Source: Streptomyces sp. NL15-2K (GTDB lineage Bacteria; Actinomycetota; Actinomycetes; Streptomycetales; Streptomycetaceae). From it: a DNA stretch of 64,000 nt. A program made the position numbers and the translations under genes. Positions 31,016 through 39,569 of the stretch are shown here, piece by piece; within the stretch, counting starts at the first letter, position 1, and every line of letters starts with the position of its first letter. The notes under the pieces are model-generated. The model was not told where the DNA came from and ran no database searches. It saw nothing but the letters and a program-made list of their open reading frames with translations. The stretch lies in assembly GCF_030551255.1 (NCBI RefSeq), contig NZ_CP130630.1, forward strand, positions 3,949,501 to 4,013,500. The letters run 5' to 3'.

Positions 31016-32015
31016 TCAGGCGCGACGGGCCGCGACCCGCTCCGCCGTCGGCCAGCACACGTCGTGCACCCAGCCGAGGCGTTCGAGGAGGCGGATGACG
31101 GCGGCGGAGGGGTCGAGCTGGCCGCGGTCGACGCCGTGGCGCGCTGGTGGGGTCGGCGTGGTGGAGGTTGTGCCAGCTCTCGCCGAACGAGAGCAGGGCG
31201 AGGGGCCACAGGTTGGTGGCCCGGTCGTGACGCCGGGTGCGGAACGGCCGCTCGCCGATCATGTGGCAGAGGGAGTTCACGCTCCAGGTGACGTGGTGGA
31301 GCAGGGCGATGCGGACGAGTCCCGCCCACAGCAGGGCGGTCAGCGCGTGCACCCAGGTCCCGCCGATGAGCCAGCCCGCTACGAACGGCAGGGCGAGGGT
31401 GAGGACGCACAGCGCCGGGAAGGCGCGGGCGACGGCGCGGATGTCGCGGTCGGCCAGCAGGTCGGGGGCGTAACGCTCCGGCGGCGTACGGTCGTTGCGG
31501 AAGAGCCAGCCGACGTGCGCGTGCACCAGCCCGCGCAACTGGCCGCGCAGATGCGTGCCGTAGCGGTACGGGGAGTGCGGATCCCCCGGCCGGTCGGTGA
31601 AGGCGTGGTGGCGGCGGTGCGTGGCGACCCAGCCGATGACGTCACCCTGGAAACTCATCGACCCGGCCACCGCGAGCGCGATGCGCACGGGACGGACGGC
31701 CCGGTAGCCGCCGTGGGTGAGACCACGGTGGAAGCCGACCGTGACGCCGAGACCCGTGATCGTGTAGAGGACGAGGGCGATCACGATGTCGGCGGGATGG
31801 ATGAGCCTCCCCCACAGCAGCCAGCCGGCCAGGCCGATCGCCACGAACGGCAGAACGACGATCACCGCCGTCACCGTGACGTACAGCCGGTCACTGCCGC
31901 TACGCGCGGGCGCCGGGCCGTCCGGCGGGAAGGGGGACGTCCCGTCGTAGCCCTGGGGCGGCGGGGCGGGGCCCGACGGTGTGACCGTCGTGGACGTGGT
32001 GGGACTGAGTGGCAT
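31016..32015 (-). pseudogene. Membrane fatty-acid (acyl-CoA) desaturase gene with 3' frameshift
   Basis: It would encode about 333 residues. All three di-iron His boxes are present: 'HRGLTH', 'HRRHH' and 'HNLHH', with membrane segments around residues 55-115 and 215-255. Just after HNLHHADPTSA (31137-31146) the frame is lost. The expected tail ('GQLDPSAAVIRLLERLGWVH') continues in another frame to TGA 31016. A 2-bp loss or 1-bp gain would explain it. The His boxes precede the lesion, so partial activity is conceivable. ATG 32015 has gccgaggagcc upstream. Such enzymes adjust membrane fluidity. Confidence 0.75.
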
Positions 32016-32182
32016 ACGTGGCTCCTCGGCCTGGACGCGGATGGCGCGGCCGGGGTCACGGGCTGCCCATGGGATGGGAGTCGCGAGGAGGGGGCCGGAC
32101 ACCGGCTCCGAAGCGCCTCGCTTTCTCCACCGTACTCCCACACGCTCCGAGACGAGGCGGGCCCGATAGCGTGGCCACCGCG

Positions 32183-32290
32183 TTGACACGGACCGTGGCG
32201 GGACGTTGACTGGCAGCACGGTGCAGGGCCATGCCACCCCGGAACACACGGCGAAGCATTCCGCCTTCCCGCCTCGCCCAGACCCCGCGG
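32183..32290 (+). promoter_or_regulatory. Repeated stress promoter/leader, copy 1 (upstream of csbD-like gene)
   Basis: TTGACA (32183) - 17 bp - TTGACT (32206) is followed by ggcagcacgg. Further on come cagcattcc-like and ccttcccg.ctcgccc segments and a cccgcggaa end. The same elements in the same order occur at 40668-40785 before a small hydrophobic protein gene. TTGACT is a weak -10 match, but it is conserved in both. Confidence 0.55.
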
Positions 32291-32323
32291 GAACCCGCCT
32301 ACCCGACAACAGCGAGGCCGGCC

Positions 32324-32515
32324 ATGACCGTTTCACGGACCATCAGGAACCAGGCGCAGACGATGAAGGGCAGGATCACGGAAGAGCTCGGCCGGGTCAC
32401 CCGCAACAGGCGACTGCAGCGCCGCGGCAGGACCGACCGGGTCTCCGGAAGCCTGAAACAGGCCGTCGAGAAGGCCAAGGGCGCCTTCAGGCGTAGCGGA
32501 AGCGGCCCTCGATGA
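32324..32515 (+). CDS. CsbD-family stress protein
   Basis: A 63-residue protein with the CsbD core 'NQAQTMKGRITEELGRVTRN' and 'GSLKQAVEKAKGAFR'. In other bacteria CsbD-like proteins are small, general-stress-induced and of unclear biochemical role. ATG 32324 overlaps no neighbour; the stop overlaps the next start (ATGA). Confidence 0.8.
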   Translation: MTVSRTIRNQAQTMKGRITEELGRVTRNRRLQRRGRTDRVSGSLKQAVEKAKGAFRRSGSGPR

Positions 32516-32859
32516 TGTACGACCAGACACGCGCCCAGCAGCCCGCCGGCCAGACCCGGAGCCCCGCCGAGCGCCGTACCCCGGGCCCGGAGCCGCTGCT
32601 CCCGTCGGACGAACAGGACAAGATCGTCCAACGCCTCCGGCACGCCCTCAACACCTTCGCCGACACTCCGCGTGAGGCGCTGGAAGAGGCCGAGAGCGCC
32701 TATGACGAAGCCACCGCCCAGCTCGTGAACGCCCTCGCGGAACGGCGGCGTCTCCTGCGTGCCGGCTGGCAGGACCAGGACCCGGAGGCACAGTCCGATG
32801 GACTGCGGCTCGCGCTGAGGCAGTACCGGGAGATCACCCAGCGACTGCTCCACATCTAG
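32512..32859 (+). CDS. Hypothetical helical protein
   Basis: A 115-residue protein. The N-terminal 35 residues are Pro-rich and disordered. The rest is predicted helix/coiled coil ('EQDKIVQRLRHALNTFADTPREALEEAESAYDEA', ending 'ALRQYREITQRLLHI'). ATG at 32512 (or 32515) overlaps the csbD-like stop, so the two are probably co-translated. No domain name is recognised. Position suggests a stress role. Confidence 0.7.
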   Translation: MMYDQTRAQQPAGQTRSPAERRTPGPEPLLPSDEQDKIVQRLRHALNTFADTPREALEEAESAYDEATAQLVNALAERRRLLRAGWQDQDPEAQSDGLRLALRQYREITQRLLHI

Positions 32860-32894
32860 GCGGCCACTCCTCCGCGCCGCAGGGGAGCGCGGAG

Positions 32895-33006
32895 TAGTGT
32901 GGACAGTACTGAGGGCATTTCGCACGCTGGCTTCCACGCCGGGTCGTCCTCGGCGAAAGATGAAACCCGGGCCGCCGCAGAGGCGGCCCGGAGACGGGTC
33001 CGCATC
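32895..33006 (+). promoter_or_regulatory. Conserved leader, copy C
   Basis: TAGTGT at 32895, then gcatttcgcac, a stem ctggc/gccgg, a cggcgaaag segment, and a strong 10-bp hairpin (32967-32991, arms ccgggccgcc/ggcggcccgg, loop gcaga). After it comes gagacgggtccgcatc, just before ATG 33007. The hairpin occupies the place of weaker stems in copies A and B. Confidence 0.7.
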
Positions 33007-33612
33007 ATGTCGGCGACCTTGCTTCCACCACTGCCGCAACCCGAGCCCGTCGCAGCCCCGGCCGCGCGTCTCGCCCTGAAGACCGACGGCACCTCCCGTG
33101 GACTCCTGGACGGTGCCTGGTGGCCCCGCTCCCGGGACCTGCTGAGCGAACTGCCCGCACTGACCGACGTGCTGGACCCCTTGTGGGGCCGCATCACCCG
33201 CATCGCCGTCAACCCCGAGCACTGGCCGGTCATCCCCGGCAAGGTTCCCGTGGACGGCCACATCGTCAAGGTCGGCTGGTTCACCCCGGAAATCGACCCG
33301 CACAAGCTGCTGTTGCTCTCCTACGGCACCGGCCGTTGGGACCTGTTGGTCATCCCGCCCGAGACCGGCGCGGAGTCGGCGGCCCGTCTGATGGCTGCCG
33401 CGTCCGACTACGACGGCCCGCCACTGACCGCGAGCGCGCTCATCGCCGCGGACCAGGCCCGGCACGGCGTCTCCGCGACCGACGGGCCACTGGACCCGGA
33501 CGCGGCATGGGAGTACGAGGGCGGCGCCTCGGCGGCGGCCGCGGCCGTTCCGGAACAGACCGGTCCGCCCGGTCGGGTTAGTCGGGTCAGCCGCCTGATC
33601 GTCGGTATGTGA
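33007..33612 (+). CDS. DUF5994 family protein
   Basis: A 201-residue paralogue of the protein at 27380, sharing 'LLDGAWWPRSRDLLSELPAL', 'WGRITRIAVNPEHWPVIPGK', 'DPHKLLLLSYGTGRWDLLVI' and 'LMAAAS'. ATG 33007 is chosen because it sits at the same place relative to the conserved leader in all copies. Followed 10 bp later by the small membrane protein. Function is unknown. Confidence 0.85.
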   Translation: MSATLLPPLPQPEPVAAPAARLALKTDGTSRGLLDGAWWPRSRDLLSELPALTDVLDPLWGRITRIAVNPEHWPVIPGKVPVDGHIVKVGWFTPEIDPHKLLLLSYGTGRWDLLVIPPETGAESAARLMAAASDYDGPPLTASALIAADQARHGVSATDGPLDPDAAWEYEGGASAAAAAVPEQTGPPGRVSRVSRLIVGM

Positions 33613-33622
33613 GGTGACCGCA

Positions 33623-33898
33623 ATGAACGCCTTCCTGACGGCCGCCGCCTTCGTGGTTCTCATCGCAGGGGCGGCATACGTGATCCACCGGCTCAACATC
33701 CAGCACGCCGACAGAATCGCCGTGCACCGGTACAGCGCCCCCCTGCCCAGCCGCCGCGGCCGCAGCACCCCACAGCCCCCGGTGGGACCGGACCGGTCCG
33801 AGTCGCCGACCACGGGCGAACGGCGGGACCACCGCGACGGGGGCCGCGGCCGTTTCCCGCCGCGCCGCCGCCGCAGCCGTACGTCGCCGGGACTATGA
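33623..33898 (+). CDS. Small single-pass membrane protein (partner of DUF5994)
   Basis: A 91-residue protein: N-terminal helix ('NAFLTAAAFVVLIAGAAYVI'), then 'HRLNIQHADRIAVHRYSAPLPS' and a very basic C-terminus (RRRRSR). Paralogue of the 74-residue protein at 27949. ATG 33623 with gtgaggtgaccgca upstream. The cytoplasmic tail could bind nucleic acid or lipid head groups (inference). Confidence 0.75.
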   Translation: MNAFLTAAAFVVLIAGAAYVIHRLNIQHADRIAVHRYSAPLPSRRGRSTPQPPVGPDRSESPTTGERRDHRDGGRGRFPPRRRRSRTSPGL

Positions 33899-33938
33899 CT
33901 GTGCGAGGAGCGGGCCGGGTCCCATGAACTGAGGCGTC

Positions 33939-34250
33939 ATGACTCTTCCGCAGCTGAACATCTACCGGCACGACCGGGGCAGGCGAGCACTGATCACCCT
34001 GGCCGGTGAGATCGGCCCGGCCACCGCGCCCCAGGTGCGCGCCGCTCTGGAGCGGTGCCTGCTTGACGGCATCACCACCATCGACGTCGATCTGACCACC
34101 GTCGGCCTCTGCGACAACAGCGGCCTGAGCGTCTTCCGCGATGCGTCGCGGCACGCCGCCGAGACCCACGCGTCCCTGCGGCTGCACCACCCGTCCCCGC
34201 AGACCGCACGGCTCCTCACGGACAGCGGCTGCGGTCTTCTGCTCCTGTGA
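33939..34250 (+). CDS. STAS-domain anti-sigma-factor antagonist
   Basis: A 103-residue STAS protein: 'RRALITLAGEIGPATAPQVRAALERCL', then 'IDVDLTTVGLCDNSGLSVFRDASRHA'. Ser of 'DNSGLSVF' is at the phospho-regulated position of SpoIIAA/RsbV. Unphosphorylated antagonists bind anti-sigma kinases and free sigma factors. A paralogue lies at 36137 and a PP2C phosphatase at 34546. No anti-sigma kinase or sigma factor is in the island, so partners must be elsewhere. Confidence 0.88.
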   Translation: MTLPQLNIYRHDRGRRALITLAGEIGPATAPQVRAALERCLLDGITTIDVDLTTVGLCDNSGLSVFRDASRHAAETHASLRLHHPSPQTARLLTDSGCGLLLL

Positions 34251-34545
34251 GGGCTCCGGGAGAGATGTGGTGCACAACGGGACCCAGAGCCATCTGTTCC
34301 GACCGTGTGTGACATGCCGCCTCTGGAGTAATGGGCTGTTCGGCGCGGCCCGCCGCGTCACGCTGTGCGGGTTGATCGCGGTCGTGTCAGGAGCCCGTGT
34401 GTGCAGATCACGTGAGCGGGTCGAGCGCATCCGCCGCGACCGCAGGACGTACCGCGCGTGTCGGTGCGGGCGCTGGACTCACGGCACGAGGTGAGCATGG
34501 ACACGGCGGCCGAAGCCTCGACGACGCCGGTGCGGGAGTGCGGTT
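34251..34545. other. Intergenic region upstream of phosphatase gene
   Basis: 295 bp without a recognisable gene. The last 60 bp before ATG 34546 probably hold the phosphatase ribosome-binding region. I see no clear promoter. Confidence 0.3.
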
Positions 34546-35769
34546 ATGGCGGAAGGTGAGCGCCGACCCGACGAGGGCGTGCTGGACCGGTCGGAAGGGT
34601 TCGGTGAGCGGCTGCTGGGGGTGCTGCTGGACCGGGCACACGAGATGCCGCCGCAGCTGATCGCCCCGCTGATCGCGGAGGAGGTGGCCAGGGTCGGTGG
34701 CCGCGACGTCTCGATCCTGCTGCAGGACTATGGGCAGCTGGTGTTGGTGCCGTTGCCGGGTCGGCGGCTGATGGTCGGCGAGCCTGAGCCGATCGGTGAC
34801 TCTCCGGCCGGCACAGCCTTTCTGCACGCGACCACTGTCGAGGTGCCGCAGTCCGACGGCATCCGGATGTACCTGCCGTTGCTGGACGGCAGCGACCAGG
34901 TGGGCGTGATGGCCCTCACCCTGGTCGCCGTCGATGACGACGACCGGCGGCTGCTGCGCAGGCTCGCCGGCCTGGTCGCCGACATGCTGGTCACCAAGCA
35001 CAGCTACACCGATCAGTTCTTCTTCGCCCGGCGCCGCGAACCGATGAGCCTGGCCGCGGAGATCCAGTGGTCCCTGCTGCCGCCGCTGGCGATGTCCGTC
35101 CCGCGGGTCGCGGTGGCCGGAATCCTGGAGCCCGCCTACGACGTCGCAGGCGACAGCTTCGGCTACGCCCTCAACGAGGACATCCTGCACGTGGCCATGG
35201 TCGATGCGATGGGCCACGGCCTGGACGCCGCCACGATGGCGACCGTCGCCGTCGGGGCCTACCGGCACGCCAGACGTGCCGACATCGGCCTGTCCGAGAT
35301 CTACACGTTCATGGACCGGGCCATCGCCGAGCAGTTCGGGCCCGACCACTTCGTCACCGCCCAGATGATGCGTCTGAACATCACGACGGGCCACCTGCAG
35401 TGGGTCAACGCGGGCCATCCCGCACCGCTGCTGATCCGTGACGACAAGGTCGTCCGGCAACTGGCAGGCCCAACCACCTTGCCCGTCGGCTTCGGCGGTG
35501 AAGAGCCCCGGATCAGCGGGCAGATGCTCCAACGCGGCGACCGAGTACTGTGCTTCACCGACGGCCTGATCGAGGAGCACGAAGCTGGCGAAGAACAACT
35601 CATCCACTGGGTCAACCGCATCGAACACACCGAGAAGGGAGTACGAGCGGTGGTGCGCTCCCTCTCCCACGCCCTGAAGCAGGAGCGCGGCGGCCGCACC
35701 ACCGACGACGCGACCCTCTTCCTGATCGAATGGCGAGGGGCCGCCGCCGACCACCTCGCGCTCCTGTAG
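34546..35769 (+). CDS. SpoIIE/RsbU-type PP2C serine phosphatase with N-terminal GAF-like domain
   Basis: A 407-residue protein. Residues 30-150 are a GAF-like sensor ('VARVGGRDVSILLQDYG'). Residues 180-400 are the PP2C domain, with metal-binding Asp in 'AYDVAGDSFGY', 'VDAMGHGLDAA', 'NAGHPAPLLI', 'CFTDGLIEEHE' and 'RTTDDATLFLIEW'. All acidic metal ligands are present. It should dephosphorylate STAS antagonists such as those at 33939 and 36137, switching partner sigma factors on. Confidence 0.9.
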   Translation: MAEGERRPDEGVLDRSEGFGERLLGVLLDRAHEMPPQLIAPLIAEEVARVGGRDVSILLQDYGQLVLVPLPGRRLMVGEPEPIGDSPAGTAFLHATTVEVPQSDGIRMYLPLLDGSDQVGVMALTLVAVDDDDRRLLRRLAGLVADMLVTKHSYTDQFFFARRREPMSLAAEIQWSLLPPLAMSVPRVAVAGILEPAYDVAGDSFGYALNEDILHVAMVDAMGHGLDAATMATVAVGAYRHARRADIGLSEIYTFMDRAIAEQFGPDHFVTAQMMRLNITTGHLQWVNAGHPAPLLIRDDKVVRQLAGPTTLPVGFGGEEPRISGQMLQRGDRVLCFTDGLIEEHEAGEEQLIHWVNRIEHTEKGVRAVVRSLSHALKQERGGRTTDDATLFLIEWRGAAADHLALL

Positions 35770-36136
35770 TGAGCCGGCAACCGCACGACCGGCTCCGTCA
35801 TGCGAGCCACCGCGTGTTTTGCACCGTCCATATCCTGGGATTGGGCTGCTTCAGACCGTCCGTGGCCCGACGTGAGGACTACTCTGCTGTGTAGACGTCC
35901 CAGACCCCGGCGGCATGCTGTTGCTGAACACAGATGGCTGCGGGGTGCGGACTCTTCGCCTGTCACCCGGCGCCTCCCTGGAGAGAACTGGGTGGTCCTC
36001 TGTCCTGCTACGCAGGCTGTCGGACCGGCCGCTGCTCTGCCTCCGCCGAAAGTACGCCCCTGCCGGGAGCGCACCCAGAGGGCCGGAACTCCGGCTCACC
36101 GTGCCGCTGCCGGATGGTCTTCCGAACCGAGGCGTC
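35770..36136. other. Intergenic region before second STAS gene
   Basis: 367 bp. A frame is open upstream of the STAS ATG, but it lacks protein-like composition or homology. The immediate leader (gaaccgaggcgtc ATG) matches that of the STAS gene at 33939 (gaactgaggcgtc ATG), so the duplication included the ribosome-binding region. Confidence 0.4.
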
Positions 36137-36562
36137 ATGCCCCTCTCACAGCTCACCGTCCACCGCCGTGACCAAAGGAAACAGGCGCTGATCACCCTGT
36201 CCGGTGAGATCGACCTCGAATCCGCGCCGTTGGTGCGCGAGTCCCTGGAACGGTGCCTGCGGGACGGTATCCGCACCATCGACGTCGACCTCACCCCCGT
36301 CACCTTCTGCGACTGCAGCGGACTCAACTCATTCCTCCACGCTGCGCAGCAGACCACCGTGGCCGGTGGGACCCTGCGACTGCACCATCCGCCGACGACA
36401 CTGGCTCGGATTCTCGACCTGGCCGGCTGCGGGTTCCTGCTCCTCAACCCTCCGTTCGACCACCTGCCATCTCCTCTCGGCGACAGCCCGGCCGCGCCCC
36501 GTCCGGCCCCGCCGCACCGCTCTGTCCCGCTTGCGCCTGTTCTCTCGGGCGATGTGCGATGA
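36137..36562 (+). CDS. STAS-domain anti-sigma-factor antagonist with C-terminal extension
   Basis: A 141-residue paralogue of the protein at 33939. 'QALITLSGEIDLESAPLVRESL', 'IDVDLTPVTFCDCSGLNSFL' with Ser at the phosphorylation position, and 'LAGCGFLLLNPPFDH' are followed by a Pro-rich tail of about 40 residues. Its stop overlaps the next start (ATGA), so it is co-translated with the gene at 36559. Confidence 0.87.
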   Translation: MPLSQLTVHRRDQRKQALITLSGEIDLESAPLVRESLERCLRDGIRTIDVDLTPVTFCDCSGLNSFLHAAQQTTVAGGTLRLHHPPTTLARILDLAGCGFLLLNPPFDHLPSPLGDSPAAPRPAPPHRSVPLAPVLSGDVR

Positions 36563-37230
36563 CGGCCGATCCCGGGCGGGGACAGTCACGGAAGCCGGGG
36601 GACGGCCAGCCGCCCGCCGTGGCTCCGGCGCGGTTGCGTCGGCTGAGCCGTTGGCTGGTGGACGGCCTGCGTGAGGATCTGGTGGCTCTGTACGTGGAGT
36701 CCCGCGCAACGCCGCCGGGTGATCCATACCGCCGTCCCAGCCGCCAGAACTTCCTGAACCGTCTCACCGTGGACATGCGCCGACCGGGATTCGCCATGGT
36801 GATCGCCGAGACGGACAGCCTGACGGGATGCGCCTTCGGATTCCCGGTAGGCGGCGACGGCTCCTGGTGGCTCGGATTCGACGGAGTATTGCCGCGCAGC
36901 GTCGAGCAACTCACCGTGTCCGACCACATCTTCGCGTTCGCCGACATTCTGATCCGGCCGCACCCACAGGACCGGGAACCCGCCCGTTGTTTGCAGGAGT
37001 GGCTGCCGACCGACCATCAGGTATCGCTCGGCGCCACCCTGGTGGACCGGGCCGATCGCCAGGCCCTCGCTGCGCTCCGCTCCTGGGGGTGGCTGGACAT
37101 CGGAGAGCTTCGCAGGCCGGCGGGCGCCACTACATTCCGCGCGCTGGTACTTCCCTTCGGGGAACGCACCACGGCGAGGCTGGAGGGCCTTGTCACGATG
37201 CCCGGAGACGGTGGCCCCAGTGGGGCCTGA
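36559..37230 (+). CDS. Hypothetical protein, possibly GNAT-like
   Basis: A 223-residue protein. 'RRLSRWLVDGLREDLVALYVESR' is followed by 'PSRQNFLNRLTVDMRRPGFAMVIAET', then 'GCAFGFPVG..GSWWLGFDG'. The alternating strand/helix pattern and 'RALAALRSWGW' near the C-terminus are reminiscent of GNAT acetyltransferases, but no acetyl-CoA loop is clear. Co-translated with the STAS gene and overlapping the following GAF-ANTAR gene; probably one operon. Confidence 0.6.
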   Translation: MTADPGRGQSRKPGDGQPPAVAPARLRRLSRWLVDGLREDLVALYVESRATPPGDPYRRPSRQNFLNRLTVDMRRPGFAMVIAETDSLTGCAFGFPVGGDGSWWLGFDGVLPRSVEQLTVSDHIFAFADILIRPHPQDREPARCLQEWLPTDHQVSLGATLVDRADRQALAALRSWGWLDIGELRRPAGATTFRALVLPFGERTTARLEGLVTMPGDGGPSGA

Positions 37231-38005
37231 CAGGCGGTCGACCCGCATTCGGATGCTGGTGGCCGAGCAGGCGGTGCGACGAGGTGCCCGGGTGAGTGTG
37301 GTGGACGTATGCACCGCGGCCGTGGCCGCGCTGCCGGTCGGCGGGGCCGGGCTGTCGGCGATGTCCAAGGCCGCGGCGAGCCATCCGTTGTGCAGCACCG
37401 ACGACATCAGCGAGCAACTGGAGGAGCTCCAGCTCACGCTGGGCGAGGGGCCCTGCGTGGACGCCTTTGTACGCGGCTCGGCCGTCCTGACACCCGATCT
37501 GCTCACCACTGAACTTCAGGATCACTGGACCGTGTTCGCCGATGCGGCCCTGGAAGCCGGAGCCCGCGCGGTGTTCTCGCTCCCTCTGCAGAAGGGAGCG
37601 ATCAGACCGGGGGTTCTGGACCTGTACGCCAACATTCCGACCGTACTGGACGCGGAGGAGCTGGCCGACGCACTGGCGTTCGCCGATCTCGCGACGCTGC
37701 TCCTGCTCGACACAAGGATCGACGAGACGGGCGCACCGACCGGCGGGCCGACCGGCGGACGGACCGGCAGGCCGACGCCGGACCGCGGCTTCGAGGACCT
37801 GGGCGCATACCGAGCGGAGATCGACCAGGCCACCGGGATGCTCACTGCTCAGCTCGGAGTCGGCATCGAAGAAGCCTTCGTGCGGCTCCGCGCCTACGCC
37901 TATGCGCAGGGACGTCGGCTCGCGGACGTGGCCGCCGACGTGGTGGCCCGACGGCTTCGTTTCTCCCCGGACGCGGAGCCGGATCAGGACGAGGAGGAAA
38001 CCTGA
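37211..38005 (+). CDS. GAF-ANTAR RNA-binding response regulator
   Basis: A 264-residue protein with GAF residues 30-160 ('LTLGEGPCVDAFVRGSAVLTPDL') and a C-terminal ANTAR domain ('YRAEIDQATGMLTAQLGVGIEEAFVRLRAYAYAQGRRLADVAADVV'). A Gly/Thr-rich linker lies between. ANTAR domains bind tandem hexaloop RNA hairpins to prevent termination. GTG 37211 has cggagac upstream; TTG 37190 is an alternative. Overlaps the preceding gene by 20 bp. Confidence 0.85.
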   Translation: MAPVGPDRRSTRIRMLVAEQAVRRGARVSVVDVCTAAVAALPVGGAGLSAMSKAAASHPLCSTDDISEQLEELQLTLGEGPCVDAFVRGSAVLTPDLLTTELQDHWTVFADAALEAGARAVFSLPLQKGAIRPGVLDLYANIPTVLDAEELADALAFADLATLLLLDTRIDETGAPTGGPTGGRTGRPTPDRGFEDLGAYRAEIDQATGMLTAQLGVGIEEAFVRLRAYAYAQGRRLADVAADVVARRLRFSPDAEPDQDEEET

Positions 38006-38084
38006 CGTGTGGGTCCCGGCCGAGGAACGCGCCGTACTTCCCGCCCCTTCGGGCAGGGACTAGTCTCAATCGAGGGTGCCCACG

Positions 38085-38801
38085 ATGGACCAACAGCTTC
38101 TGGCCAAGACCTTCGTCGAGCTGGCCGACAATCTGGTCGCCGACTTCGACATCATCGATTTCCTGCGCCTGCTGACCGACCGCTGCGTCGGCATGCTCGA
38201 TGCGAGCGCCGCCGGGGTGCTGCTCGCCGACCGGGAGGGCAGACTCCGCGTCATGGCCGCCTCCGACGAACGGGTGCGCCTGCTGGAGCTCTTCCAGCTC
38301 CAGAACGACGAAGGCCCCTGCCTCGAATGCTTCCGCACCGGCGTACCGGTGATCGTCCCCGATCTCGGCACGGCGACCGCCCGCTGGCCGCGCTTCGCGG
38401 TGGCGGCCCAGCGCAGCGGGTTCGGGGCAGTCCAGGCTCTGCCCATGCGTTTGCGGGACGAGATCGTCGGCGCCCTGAACCTCTTCCGCCCCGCTCCCGG
38501 CCCCTTCGACCCGGCCGCCGCACCTGTCGCGCAGGCCCTGGCCGACGTCGCCACCATCAGCCTGCTGCAACAACGCACCGCTCAGCGCAGCACGGTGCTC
38601 AACGAACAACTGCAGACGGCGCTGAACAGCCGGGTACTGATCGAACAGGCCAAGGGGAAGCTCGCCGAACGCCAGGGCATCGACATGGAGCAGGCGTTCA
38701 CCGCGCTGCGCGGCTACGCCCGCTCCCACAACCGGCGCCTGGCCGATGTGGCCCGCGCCCTCATCGACAGTTCCGAACCCCTCACCGGTCTGGGGTCCTG
38801 A
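38085..38801 (+). CDS. GAF-ANTAR RNA-binding response regulator
   Basis: A 238-residue protein with GAF residues 10-160 ('DASAAGVLLADREGRLRVMAASDER', 'LQNDEGPCLECFRTG') and ANTAR residues 175-230 ('LNSRVLIEQAKGKLAERQGIDMEQAFTALRGYARSHNRRLADVARALI'). ATG 38085 is favoured (cgaggg upstream) over GTG 38076. Intact and independent of the first GAF-ANTAR protein in sequence. Confidence 0.88.
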   Translation: MDQQLLAKTFVELADNLVADFDIIDFLRLLTDRCVGMLDASAAGVLLADREGRLRVMAASDERVRLLELFQLQNDEGPCLECFRTGVPVIVPDLGTATARWPRFAVAAQRSGFGAVQALPMRLRDEIVGALNLFRPAPGPFDPAAAPVAQALADVATISLLQQRTAQRSTVLNEQLQTALNSRVLIEQAKGKLAERQGIDMEQAFTALRGYARSHNRRLADVARALIDSSEPLTGLGS

Positions 38802-39170
38802 CCCACGCCTTGCCGGAGCCCGCTACGGTGTTGGTGTTGGTGTTGGTCCAACTCCTGCTCGATGAACAGCATCCGCAGCGCGAAGGCGATTGCGTGGATG
38901 CAGACGAACCCATCGCCCCCTGTCCTCAGGGCACCGCCGGTAACCGGGAACGGCCCACACCGCCCGCTGGCGGTCCGGCGCCGCCCGTGGGGCAACTGCG
39001 GCTGCCTACAGGCGATGCGGAGCGAGCAACGGACGAGGAACCGCACGACCGGTGTTTGAGATCCACGAGGCGGGCTACACAACAGAGGCGTCCGACGGCC
39101 GTCCTGGACGAAGGCGCCGGAGGGTTGAGCTCACAGCTCCCGGTGCCGTATCCGCCGGGTGCGCACACCG
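38802..39170. other. Intergenic region with short ttggtg repeats
   Basis: 369 bp. Three copies of ttggtg (near 38830) are the only pattern seen. Possible frames on either strand look like shadow coding. No gene assigned. Confidence 0.3.
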
Positions 39171-39520
39171 TCATCTCCGGTCCGCCGCGTGGAGGCGCCT
39201 CAGTGCTCGGCGCAGCTCCCGCTGTATCGGTTCCGGCAGCATCCGGTCCTTCGTCGTGGCGACCAGGGCCGCGGCCACGTCCCGGAGCTTGATGTTGCAG
39301 TGCTGCGACACGTCCACCAGCAAGTCCCAGGCCCTCTCGCTGGAACACGGCGCCAGGGCCATCACCATGCCTCGTGCCTGGTCGATGACGCACGGCTCGC
39401 CAGCGCCCGACCCAACTGCTGGTTTCTGGCGTGCAGTTCGACGACCTCGGCCAGCAACGCAGCATCCCCCTCAGAAGGCACAGTCCTCAACAGCCGCTGT
39501 TCTTCACGGGGCGGCGTCAT
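39171..39520 (-). pseudogene. ANTAR-domain gene with -1 frameshift
   Basis: ATG at 39520 starts 'MTPPREEQRLLRTVPSEGDA', reaching 'LHARNQQLGRALASRA', after which one base is missing (about 39387-39393). The other frame continues with the ANTAR body ('GMVMALAPCSSERAWDLLVD', 'LRDVAAALVATTKDRML') to 39171. The corrected protein would be about 116 residues. Either decay or a base-call error. Confidence 0.7.
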
Positions 39521-39569
39521 TTGGTGCACGGTCGGTACCTCACAGGGCAGTCATCCCGTCCCTGGGTGA

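Noticed and set aside
27272..33006. Leaders as direct ANTAR-binding RNA motifs
   Set aside because: The loops I can draw do not show the conserved hexaloop A and G positions; the idea is only suggested by nearby ANTAR genes.
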